The notes under the pieces are model-generated. The model saw only the letters and a list, made by a program, of their open reading frames with translations. It did no database searches and was not told the DNA's origin. From the NCBI RefSeq assembly GCF_014529535.1, contig NC_050735.1:5095739-5159738 (forward strand): 64,000 nucleotides of DNA, read 5' to 3'. The position numbers and the translations under genes were made by a program. Below, piece by piece: positions 11,965 to 22,800 of this stretch (position 1 is its first letter; each line of letters begins with the position of its first letter). This stretch comes from Bradysia coprophila. Lineage: Eukaryota; Arthropoda; Insecta; Diptera; Sciaridae.

Positions 11965-13417
11965 CTACAATTTATCACCTTTTAAGATCCTCACATACGA
12001 ATCCCGAATTCCAAACTTATAAAATGCCAAAAATGGAAAATAATGAATTATAAACAGAGACAGGTGAATTTGCGAATTGAAGTACCATCGCAAAACGGTT
12101 ATTTTCAACCAGCACGTATGGGCCATTGTTAGCAGATACAAAATCACTCGATCATACCAACCCAGTTTCTCTAAATTTGCTTTTGTTTCTATCTGATTCG
12201 AAGAACTACTCTTCTCCAAATAGTCATAACTATTGCAACCGGCCACCATCTTCAGGAAAAACATGTGAGCATCAAACGTTAGAAATGGATTGAAACACCA
12301 AAGACCGGTGATGAGAGCGCGTGACATTTCGGTAAATTTTTCGGTTAAACCAGAAACGTCCAGACTCGGTTGAAACACATAAGATAGCATCGCTTCCAGT
12401 CGTGGTTTGGTAGTGGACCACGAATCTGTACAAAGGTTGTATTTGTCGTCTAAGCCAATCATGTAGCCTATAACTCTCCAAAAATGAGTAAATGCTTCCA
12501 GATCTTCATCGGTTACTTGGACGCCTAGCATATCGGGTTTGATGGCTATATAACTGGAAACAATATCAAAATGATGGATTTCTGAACGAACAATCGGCCT
12601 GTTGTCAAGTCTTACCCAAGGAATCCGAATTGAGTCAATGCCATGTCTTTCTGAGATATGAAACCAGATTGCCCCTTTTCAGCAAAATTACTCGAAATTA
12701 CATGGCGTTTCCGAACCGCTGATAGTGACTTCCATGATCTTTGGGACAAGTACGATTTTTTTGAATTAGGAAAATTGGTTTACTTTTCTTTTCCACTTAC
12801 TTGGATCCTGGTTTTAATTCAACCTGATACCACATGACAGTGTGATAAATTGTGGCTAAGTACCGTCGATATGCCTTCATTGATGTACCGGATTCTTTGG
12901 TATAGTCAAGTATTTTCAGTATTGACGGTATGGCCAGCACAGATATGAGTCCAATTAATTTACCGGCAAACATAGCAAATATGTTGGCGTTGAAAAATTT
13001 TTGAGCTCTGACGAAACAATAAATTGTCATAGAAAACAGACTGAGTTAATTGTTTACATAATTAAAAGCGTCGCTTTAAATAGTTAATATTTGAAGACAT
13101 AAATTTTATTGTTATTTCTACTGATCGACTTATGCCTGTTTGAATCAGTGAAGTCGTGATTTTTTTAAATTCGTTTTTTCAAACGGTTTATTGACTTTAG
13201 CGCTAAGATAGCGCACGGTTAAGAAAGGTAAATATTGACTGAGATGGACTTAATATGTGAAATATTTTGAATACTTTATCTAAAAGAGAAGACACAAACC
13301 TTTTAAACAACTTTTCATCGTAAAATGGTGGCAGTTTTAATTCGTACGAATTTATGTCATGGTCCACACGCTTCCCAACACCATCCGATGTGAGTAATTG
13401 AATATAATTTTTTGCTC
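11965..13417 (-). CDS. ER-bound oxygenase mpaB/DUF2236-like protein (5' exon missing)
   Basis: Minus-strand exons 13417-13300, 13007-12801, 12738-12616 and 12553-11965 join in phase through GT..AG introns of 292, 62 and 62 bp and give about 345 residues. Order of landmarks: LPPFYDEKLFKRAQKFFNAN; a hydrophobic stretch (FAMFAGKLIGLISVLAIPSI) that could anchor the protein; RRYLATIYHTVMWYQ; SAVRKRH; QKDMALTQFGFLGY; DLEAFTHFWRVIGYMIGLDD; and a second hydrophobic segment near the C terminus. This layout is that of insect members of the PF09995 family (mpaB/rubber-oxygenase-like). Fungal MpaB is an ER-bound oxygenase; the insect substrate is unknown. The first recognised exon starts in phase needing one base from an upstream exon, which would hold the ATG. 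It was not found, and the MITE and palindrome upstream may lie in that intron. Expression cannot be judged. Confidence 0.87.
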
Positions 13418-13801
13418 CTGAAATGTAGAAAGAACAACAAGTTATAACATGTAACTAATTTTCGTTCATTTGTTGTGAATCCCTTCCCATAACGTTGTAG
13501 AGAAAATGATAATTTTACTAGACTTTCATAGATTAGTATGTCCAGACAGAAAGGTGTGAATATGTAACCCTAATCTGACTGTACCTAACTACAATAAAAG
13601 ATCTGCAAATACACTCCTTCATGTGCTAATGGGAATCACAAACAATTTTACTATCTCGCTTGATATTTGACTATAGCAATGACGAGAATTTTTTTTAAAA
13701 TGAAACAAAGTACTTCGCGATTGAAGGGTTGTTATCGCCTCCATTTCACCTACTTTTGTTCAGTATAAAATAACATAATGAAATAGAGAAGGGGAAACAA
13801 G

Positions 13802-13963
13802 CAATGAAAGTGTAAAACAGGTATGGTCTATTGTCCGCCCGGAGGACATAAAAATTTGATTTTCGTACTTAAACGCACTCATTTTCATATTATTTTGACA
13901 TAAAATGTGAGTGAGTTTAAGACGAATTCGCCGATCGACCATACCTGTTCTAGACTTTCATTG
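13802..13963. mobile_element. hAT-type MITE with 8-bp target duplication
   Basis: The terminal inverted repeat begins CAATGAAAGTGTAAAACAGG and ends CCTGTTCTAGACTTTCATTG; the inner stem has GGTATGGTC/GACCATACC. GAAACAAG is duplicated exactly at 13794-13801 and 13964-13971. Size 162 bp, no coding content. The GTATGGTCGA/ATACC portion resembles elements at 34206 and 41742. Confidence 0.85.
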
Positions 13964-14214
13964 GAAACAAGTGCGTGGGATTGTCTTAAGAAAGATAAAG
14001 TCTTATGAAGCAGATGTTTATATTCTTGCCTGTGCTTAACTTCTTCCGTGATGAACAAGAGTTATCTGTTAACCAAAGGGAGAAAATAGGAGATCCCAAT
14101 AAGAGCTCAAGGTGAAATTTCCTATTTCTCCCCGAGGTGAACACATTGTTTTCATGGCTTGGGCATAAATTACGGAATTTTTCTCGTAATTTAGGCCCAC
14201 TGCATGAAAAGGTG

Positions 14215-14440
14215 TATACGGATCTGTTGTGGACGGTTTATTTTCGGCACTTTCCGTCCACAACAGATACGTTAATAACTATTTCATGTGTCGGGGCCGA
14301 AAATAAGGAGGAGTTTTGAGATTTTTCTCTGGTTTTCGGCCCCTTACATGAATTTTTTTTTTGAGGTGTCTGTTTTGGCACTTTCGCTTCGTTCGGGCTA
14401 GAGCTCGCGAATTTGCCTAAAATCAATCGTCCAAAACAAA
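14215..14440. mobile_element. Two small hairpin MITE relics
   Basis: 14219-14270 is a hairpin of ATCTGTTGTGGACGG and CCGTCCACAACAGAT. 14360-14440 carries TGTCTGTTTTGG, CTTCGTTCGGGCTAGAGCTC, GCGAATTTGCCTAAAAT and CCAAAACA, the same layout as 47649-47730. They look like the same non-autonomous family with CAAAACAGA-type ends. Confidence 0.55.
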
Positions 14441-14523
14441 TAACTAATTATTTTGTATAAAGGGTTTTTTTTTGAGTTTTACAGTTGTTGTGTGACACAC
14501 TACTGACCCAACTGACACATACA

Positions 14524-15475
14524 GAGGGATTCTTTTGAAAATCCATCTATCAAAATCGGGCCCATTTCTTCCATTTCTTCTGGGATGGATATATACATGG
14601 TTTGAAAGGTCTTTGCCAGTAGACCTCAAAACATGCCTCACACAGTCTCTAGCCACACCTGGTTGCTGGTGGAAGATCTTCGAAGTTGGAAAAATGGTGA
14701 TTTTTATCCGAATTTTTTGGCCGTCATAAATGATCGTTCCGTGTGAGAGTGGACTCGTTGGAAAGCTGAGCTTAAGTACTTTCGGGTCATGCCTAGTTTG
14801 ATTAGATTCATTGATATATGTTTGAAAAAATTTGCAAGAAATTTTTTTCAAAATCTGTGTGAACTTTAGACAGGTCGGTGCTGGTACTGATGACGCTTAA
14901 TGTGAACCTAAGATGCTAGTCGTAACATACATTGTCTAAGCTTTCCATGTATACCTCATTTGCAGTGCTGGTGATTGCTGGTGAGTTTTACGAGTAGCGG
15001 TTGTACTAACATAAAATTTTGTTATGTCGGCAATCACCAGCACTGCAAATGAGGTATCAACGGAAAGCCTAGACAATGTATGTTACGACTAGCATGTTAG
15101 GTTCACATTAAGCGTCATCAGTACCAGCCCAGACCTGTCTAAAGTTCACACAGATTTTGAAAAAAATTTCTTGCAAATTTTTGCAAACATATATCAATGA
15201 ATCTAATCAAACTAGGCATGACCCGAAAGTACTTAAGCTCAGCTTTCCAACGAGCCCACTCTCACCCGGAACGATCATTTATAACGGCCAAAAAAATCGG
15301 ATAAAAATCACCATTTTTCCAACTTCGAAGATCTTCCACCAGCAACCAGGTGTGGTTAGAGACTGTGTGAGGCATGTTTTGAGGTCTACTGGCAAAGACC
15401 TTTCAAACCATGTATATATCCATCCCAGACGAAATGGGTCCGATTTTGATAGGTGGATTTTCAAAAGAATCCCTC
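14524..15475. mobile_element. 950-bp near-perfect palindrome (foldback element)
   Basis: The left arm starts GAGGGATTCTTTTGAAAATC at 14524; the right arm ends GATTTTC..AAAAGAATCCCTC at 15475. The arms are about 460 bp each with few mismatches and meet around 14985-15030, where GCAGTGCTGGTGATTGC is mirrored by GCAATCACCAGCACTGC around a short loop. ACA flanks both ends, a possible 3-bp duplication. Mirrored open frames (14851 to 14444 minus and 15157 to 15486 plus) are the same sequence read on each arm and are not supported as genes. Confidence 0.85.
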
Positions 15476-15489
15476 ACACTATTTAGAGT

Positions 15490-17900
15490 AACCACTCCTT
15501 ATCAAGTGCGTTGCTTGAAAGTAAGAACATAATAGATATGGAGCTATTTCGGTTGGTCATGGGACTCATAAATTGCTTCCTTTATCGTTTCGTTCAAAAA
15601 TAATCCACCCGCTCATCTCTACTATACACTGCTCGGTCATAATCACATCCATGAATTTCGTGAATAATTTCCATAAATGCAAACTAAAATTGCGTATTCT
15701 ATACAAGTTTATAGATCGTGTAACTCGAATTATTTGATCTTTTGAAAATGTGACAATAACAAAGATCTGAAGATAGTGATAGTCACCTTTGATTCGAAAG
15801 AGACAAAGATTTTATGTGAAATAGCAAGATGAATGCTTAATGTTCTACCAAACACTGTTTACGAAGAATTCTAATGTAACCTCGCGAACTCGTTTGGTAT
15901 TCTACATATTTCTGTAGTAGCACACACAATTCATCAAATGAAGTCAGAATTCAAAAAAGGTGCTTTATTTTGCATAAAATACCAACAATCTCGTCATTTT
16001 AGGTGCCTTTAAATGAATCTGAAAAGACCTCAGTTCATTTATTTTGCATTCCTCTAGAATCAACATTCTTCAAGTGCCATACTTTTCACGTTTCAAGCAC
16101 TACTTTCGACGATATTACATAACTCGGCTTCGCCTCGGATCAATAAAACTCACACGAAAACTCTATTTTAGGACTAATTATGTAAAATACCAATGTAGCT
16201 GCATCTTCAAATTGATATCTTGTATGGATATAGGGTAAAAAATGTGGATGCGCCGAAATATTTACTTTTTGCCATTCAGTGACGAAAGGAATACGCCCGG
16301 CCTGGACACGCACCAGGTATGAGATCTCAATAATGGAATGCCATACTGTTGCAGTTATTGTGCATGAGGTGCAAATAGGTATTTATTTACCAAGCTACCT
16401 TGGTATGAAGGTATTTTTTCGCACTAGATGTCGATCATAATACACATTGCAATGTGATGTAAAGAGACGCGTTGAATGAAATCGAGTAGTCAATGCTTAG
16501 TATATACGCTTCAACAATACGTTCGGGTTCGGTATAGTTGTGTGACTCTACAGCCGAATGGCTATAGTCGCTGCTTTGTGTTCAAAAACCTTTTGGTGTC
16601 AATGTCGGGGGTTCGATTTCTATGCAAGATTTTTATTTATACAAATTTAGCCTTCGTTGAAGGTTAATAGGTTCTTTAGCGTGCGAAAAAAAAGTTCATA
16701 TTGCACTGTGTCCGGGAATACAGTGAAATAAATACCTTCAAAACAACATTAAATGGATGCATGGAAAGGTGATGATTATGGACCGGAATTGCGAAAAACT
16801 GATTTATAAAATGCAATTTGAAGCCAGGTGCTATGTAAATTGTTGTTTCAACACATGGGTGTTACGTGAACTCTTCCATACAGGATTACGATTCGAGGCT
16901 AGAATAATTAGCAACTTTGTTTACTACCAATATCGTAAAGAAAATCTTTTAGCATTACGCCACTAGTAGGTCTGAAGATAAAAATACTGAAACTGGTTTT
17001 ACAAAATGCGGTCGACATATTGTCCATCAAGTGCTAACCGATTTCTGTTTACCAAATCGTTTCGTCAGTTAAATAAAATTAAAAGAATGAACAGTCAAAC
17101 CGTATAAGTCGAAACGACTCTTTTACATGATGTATGTTTACATAACTTAAACTTTCACATAATATTATTGTGCATGATCACCCATCCACAATAAGTACAT
17201 CGAAAAGCAATGCAAAGTGTAATTAAGTACCTTGTTCCATATCCACCATCATTATTTAAAAAAAATAACTTCACAGTTCCGATTGGGTTCACGTTATAAT
17301 CCTTTACGAACGATTTACTGAAAACCACAATAAATAGCAAAACATATCCGATTTATCGAGATAAAAATCGAAAGCTAAAAACCACTGATCGTCTAACCGT
17401 ACGAAAACAGCGTAAAACCAAAACTGAAATCGTCTTCATAAAATCGTATAAGAGAAAGGCATTGCGATCGGCAACGTATGGTGATGGCTATATTCAACTG
17501 ATCTGCACAACAAGTTTAGTCAACTCATACGATGCTGGTATGTTTTACCATTCAATTGGGAGTGTATGAATGAAAAAGAGCGTGAGTGGGGTTTTGTATT
17601 GCGAAATCAAAACACATTTGTTTTACCTCTGCACAAACGTAAATCGTATGAAAATATGACTACCTGTCGATCGAAAGTTATGCGTTTTTTCTTGCATCTA
17701 CATTTTTGATGTGGAATATTTTAGTCATTACTGTTGAGTTAAGTTGTTTTATTCACTATTCGTACACAAATTTGTATTCCAACGGCTGGAAGAGTCTATA
17801 GCGGAAGTAGCTTTATTTCAAGGTTCATTGATAGAAAGGTTTTATTTAATGAAAATGTAGTTCGAAGCTAAAAAAAATGAAAATGAACTAAGAATTACCA
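15490..17900. other. Intergenic, mostly unassigned
   Basis: No gene recognised. A TCGGCTTCGCCTCGGAT motif near 16120 recurs in similar form near 22840. A small hairpin CCAAGCTACCTTGG lies at about 16390. A tRNA-like stretch at about 16535-16640 is listed separately. Confidence 0.45.
16540..16640 (+). repeat. tRNA-like sequence, possible SINE head
   Basis: CAGCCGAATGGCTATAG resembles a pol III A box and GGGGTTCGATTTC at about 16609 closely resembles a B box (GGTTCGAATCC type), about 65 bp apart. No clean cloverleaf could be drawn by eye, so a tRNA-derived SINE relic is likelier than a working tRNA. Confidence 0.35.
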
Positions 17901-17910
17901 CAGGAGTTAG

Positions 17911-18065
17911 TCAGGCGCGGATCCACCTATGTGCGGTCGAGGCGGTTGCCGGGGGTCAGAAGAAGATTTTTACATAGAAAATTTTAGTTCAAACAAAAGG
18001 CGCCTGGGTCAGAAACTTTTTTCTTCTATCCGCCTGGGTCAGAGCAAAAGCTGGATCCGCCCCTG
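17911..18065. mobile_element. Short non-autonomous hAT-like relic
   Basis: The left end CAGGCGCGGATCCACC and right end AGCTGGATCCGCCCCTG form an imperfect inverted repeat. CAGGGGCGGATCCAG-type ends are known from hAT MITEs. GTTAG occurs next to both ends with a one-base offset. A CGCCTGGGTCAGA motif repeats inside. Confidence 0.55.
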
Positions 18066-18784
18066 GTTAGGATGTGGAATATCTTAGCACAACTCAAGAT
18101 TTTGTTGAGTTGAGATTGAGGCCGTAAAGGAGCTTTGTTGGTTCCTTGGGAATTCATCCGTTTACGAAATGGAACGTAAAGGAGTTTAGTTCATTCCTAG
18201 GCATTTCATACTTTTTCGAAACGTAACGTAATATTTTGTCATTAAAATAATCCCGAGCAAAGATAGGTACTACACTCGTTTCGTTATTTATACCCTTTAA
18301 GGTATTGAATCTTTTGCTTTTCATATAAGGGAGGAAAGGGTTACAGGTTAAATTTAGATCGTGTTAATTCGATCTTTCATGTTCGTGATAATGGGGAATA
18401 GTATGAGATCGTAATTATGCGTACTTTGATCATGCGTGCGGAATATCATGTATACGAGTACGATTATTAATTTCTATTTTTATGCCGGTGTTTAAGGGGA
18501 GACGAATGAACTGCTATGTGTGAAGTTGTAAGTTGTGTAAGTTCAATTAAGCTTGAGGGGTATGATATGTGTAAGTGTGTAGGCTTTCTGGACGTCATAT
18601 TTTGGTAAATATAGAAAATATTTATTCGTTTTGTTTCTATGACACTTTTTTAATTGCTTTGGTGAGCATAAATAATTCTTTAATGAGTATAACCTGTTTA
18701 ATCTGTTTTTATTTTTCAGGGTCTTACGGCCAATGTTGGTGTCCGTCTGTCACATATCATTTATGTATATTGTAAGATTGTAAG

Positions 18785-18915
18785 TGTCAGTGACGTCATA
18801 ACCAAGGCTAGTGACGTTGAATAGATACCTAGTGACGTCATTTCCACGGCAGGTCACTACCAGTGCTAACGTCATAACTAGGGCATGTGACGTTATATTG
18901 AGGCCTAGTGCCGTC
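18785..18915. repeat. Tandem degenerate TGACGTCA (CRE-like) repeats
   Basis: Five or six degenerate copies of AGTGACGTCAT at about 20-bp spacing. Two contain the perfect palindrome TGACGTCA (18791 and 18833); others read GTGACGTTGA, TAACGTCATAAC and GTGACGTTAT. This matches the CREB/ATF site, but a decayed minisatellite explains it equally well. No gene starts nearby within about 1 kb. Confidence 0.45.
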
Positions 18916-19861
18916 GCTTCCAAGTATATAGGCCTACCAATACTATTCACACCTTTATATACTTAGTCAATGAAGCTTGCACATCGATAAGATGTGACCA
19001 AGTGGCGTAGCAGTTTATATTTTGACGGAATAGCATAACTCGTTGTATAAAACACGAATCTTGTGCTGGTGTCTTATCCCATATGATGCGCAAGGAAGCG
19101 GATAACAGACATTCATACACATGTTGGTAACAAATACGTTCGAAAGCAATTTTCAGTAAAATGAAGTTTCTATTAAAAATGAATGTTTACACTTTGCCAT
19201 GCCTAAATCAAACTTTTGGGCTCACATTGTTTTCAACAAATATCTGTTTCAGTCTTTAAAAGTGATTTGTAAATCATTGTAAACCATTAAATTGTTTTGA
19301 TGTCGGTATTGCTCAAATTCATTTATTAATTACCAAATATTTCGTATCATTATTATCTGAGACATTATCAATGGTACAATGTGAACACCTACGGGTTCAT
19401 ACTCGTATAAAAATATACGTCGTCAATATTTAGAACTTCTACAACTACATGCAACGTCTTGTTTCTATTAGCAACAGACGCACATTACAGATCGTTTCAC
19501 TTATTTTAATATTTGCAAACTGCAACACACATGACAATTAAAATAATTCATTCAGGAATGAATAAAAACTTAACAGATTGGAGCTACAGTTCGTTATGAC
19601 CGTTAATTTCGTAGTTGTTGTAGAGTTACCCACTAACAGTAGCAGTCAAATATCATAACTTATTGAGAATGTAATGGCTATAATTAAAAGATTATTACGA
19701 TAAAACCTAAATCAAGGACTTTCAGTACAATCTAACAATATAAAAAAAACTAAATTCCGTTGAGGCTTGAATCGGTCATTACGTTCTATTCATATTTGTT
19801 CAGTTTAATAAATTCCATTCTGTTCATCATCAGTTAACCTGCATTCATTCTCGTATTTGAA

Positions 19862-22800
19862 ATGCTGAACATTTTAATTTTTGGTAAGAAAATTGTTAAA
19901 ATCAGGCCAATTCATCAACTTGATACCTCAATTTCGCGTAGCTTTGTGCGGAACATCGGCATCGTCTTATTTACTTGACGTCAAATTAGAAGAAATTCTT
20001 AACAAGTCGCACACAATGGTATTAGCGATCGATCGAATTTTGGATGATTTTATCAACAAACAAAGTAAATCGTTGCTTGTATGTCAAGGATCAGCTTCGC
20101 TATCTGGAAATGAATTAAAACCGAGTGAACTCTTCGATGAGTTACTTCTATTTATTAGCCATCGGTCCACAATAACATTTCTTGTCGGTAACGTTGAGAA
20201 TGAGGACAAAAAATCTCGTAATAATTTATTGATTGTTGATGGTTGGATAAGTTTCAGGTGAGTGGCATTACAAGTTACCCGTAATTTTGGTTAAAGCGCT
20301 GACTTCTGTTGATTGCTCGTCATATGACTAGCATGTTTGACGGCTGAAATGAAAAAAATCTAAATTCTCATGAGTTTTGCGTTACTATTGCGCTCTCAGA
20401 TGTAAAAACCACTTAAAGGCTCATCTGTATGAGAAATTTTGAAGGCAGTACTGACTGATGAATATCATGTGTTCAAGGTCCCATACATTTTGAGATAGAA
20501 AATATACGGATATTTGGGTCCGATTTTGGTAGGTCTCTGAAACTGGAATTTTTCAACTGGTGGAATCCACGCATAACACTGTTGTAAGCAACAGACACAG
20601 TCGAACATTAACCATATTTACAGTCATAACTTCCGAAGATGAAAAGCTACTAATCCTTGAGTATACTCTATTTGTAGGTTTTAATGCGGCGATCAATCGA
20701 CCAAAGTTTTCTTCTTTTATTTAATTCTCATAATCTGAAATATTATGAAAAACTGTTTTCGCGTTATCACTTATAATTACAAGTTTTAAGTTCAAAAACT
20801 TTGATCTCATCGATTCTCGATCAGTTCTCAGCAATTATATTGGAGACATTGAGCATTCTGTGCTAAATTGAGAAAAAAAATTTTATTCGGGAAGTTAACA
20901 CATTGCAGAATAATGTGCACGCTGGAACTTTAGACACCCTGGAAAGTAGTAAAGGGGTCGAGGGTTACCTCCAAATAAAATTTAAAAAATCTAAAATTTA
21001 ATTTTTGATGTTTTGGAATTTATTTGGAGGTATTCCTCGACTCCTTTACTAATTTCCAGGGTGCTTAAAGTCGACAAGTCACAGTAACCGGCAAAGTTTA
21101 AAGCGCGAATCGCATTACACTTCGTTTACTAATCTTTTACACTAGTTTAGGCTAAGCGGGCGGATTATTTTTCATAGATTCCTGCATATCGGCCTCCAAC
21201 GAACTAATCGCATATGATTAGGAAAACCATATGAGCATATTTACGCTGGGAGTCGCAGCTGTAACCCAAATGGCATGAGTCCAACGCTCTTCCGATTGAC
21301 CTACCGGACCGTTTACACAATAACAATGGGAAGAAAAAACAGATTTCATTGTTATTTTGAAAACGGTGAATAAACGGAGTGCAATGCGTCAGCGTCAGTG
21401 AAAAATAATAAGTCAAACTCTATAAGGGATACAATTACAGTTACATTATAAGTTACACAGCCTTATTCGAAATTCACGAATTTTCAGTGAGAGGTTACCG
21501 CAACCAACTGAAGTTAGCGCCAAAAAAATTTTGGGCTAACGTAGCCGTCATATAAATTACATTTACACGTTTTGTATCTAGAGAAATTTACGGATCAGTG
21601 AAGGATAACATCGATCCCTATGGACATTTTATAATCGTGTTAACAAATCCCGAAGGCAGCCATTACGAAACTTTGAAAAAATATTTTCCGATTATTGGGA
21701 AAATCATACTACAAATGTGGTGATATTGCTGCCAACACGCAACTACGAGAGAGTGCTATTGTACACTTACTTCCCATATTCAGAAGAACACTGCGAACAA
21801 GTTCAACCGATTCTGCGAAATTATTTCGAAAATAACTCTTTCAATCGCAATTTATCACATTTTCCCGATAAATTCGCCAACTTTCATCAATGCATCATAA
21901 ATGTAATCGTATGCGACGATCCACCATACACATTTATACCAAATGACCCAGACGGTGACATTGCCTACGGAGATTTCCATGGACTCGATGCTTTGTCGGT
22001 CAAAGAATTAGCGACCAGATTGAATTTCAAGATGAAGATAATGCCGAAATATGCATCAGATGAAGTTTATCGTAATCTCGTAAATATGACCTTTCATTTG
22101 TTTCTATTTTGGTGTTGACAAAGCACCTAGCAGGGCAATAGAGGTTTTACCGCGTCAAATAGAGTAGTATTTTGATGCCAATAATACCATTAGCAGCCTT
22201 AATGGTAATTTTTAAATGACATAAAGAAAAAAAGGTATGGAAATATTCGTATACTAGATTAAAGTACTACCTCATTTTTTTCTATTACCTTGCTAGGTGC
22301 TTTGATGTTGAGGTCAATATGATCACAGTAATGGTTTCGGTAAATGAAGCTTCTACAAACGGCGAACAAATGAATCAAACTATCTCCTCAAGCGATCAAT
22401 GTGATATTATATATTACACACTTGTCACGAAGAAGTCGAGGCTTGCCGAGACTGATAGTGACAAGTGTGTACTCTATTTTATCACATAAGCGAAAACGAG
22501 ACAACAACATAGAACTGAAGTGTAATTTTTGAATTATTCTTCTAGGTTAGTAATTTTGACATCCGAACACCGGAATAATATATATTATTCACTGTCATCC
22601 CGAAAAGTTGACATTACATGTATGTGATGTCCACACAAGGATGTATACTGTAGCAGAGGTCACGCATATCAGATACGCGGCCGACGTCCCACATACAGAA
22701 TGAAGTTAGTTGATGTTGTTAGTGTTTTTGATGATTAAATGTCGATCTGCGTGACCTCCACGCAGCCTTGGGTCCACAAGCGTGTCGTTCTAAGCGCCTC

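Larger units (their letters stand above)
20258..21581 (+). other. Intron 1 of the ionotropic receptor gene
   Basis: 1324-bp GT..AG intron (donor CAG|GTGAGT, acceptor ATCTAG|A). It holds a hairpin MITE at 20933-21063 and a minus-strand tRNA-like element at about 21205-21335. Confidence 0.75.

Noticed and set aside
14444..15486. Open frames of 135 and 109 codons with nearly the same protein
   Set aside because: They are the two arms of one palindrome read in opposite directions. No known domain, and neither has support as a gene.
16540..16640. Possible functional tRNA gene
   Set aside because: A-box and B-box-like words are present but the stems do not pair convincingly. Kept only as a SINE-like sequence.
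22409..22490. Possible microexon coding for the missing receptor residues (GTCAATATGATCACAG region at 22314)
   Set aside because: 27 nt between an AG and a GTAAAT would fit the phase, but the translation (VNMITVMVS) does not resemble the expected segment.
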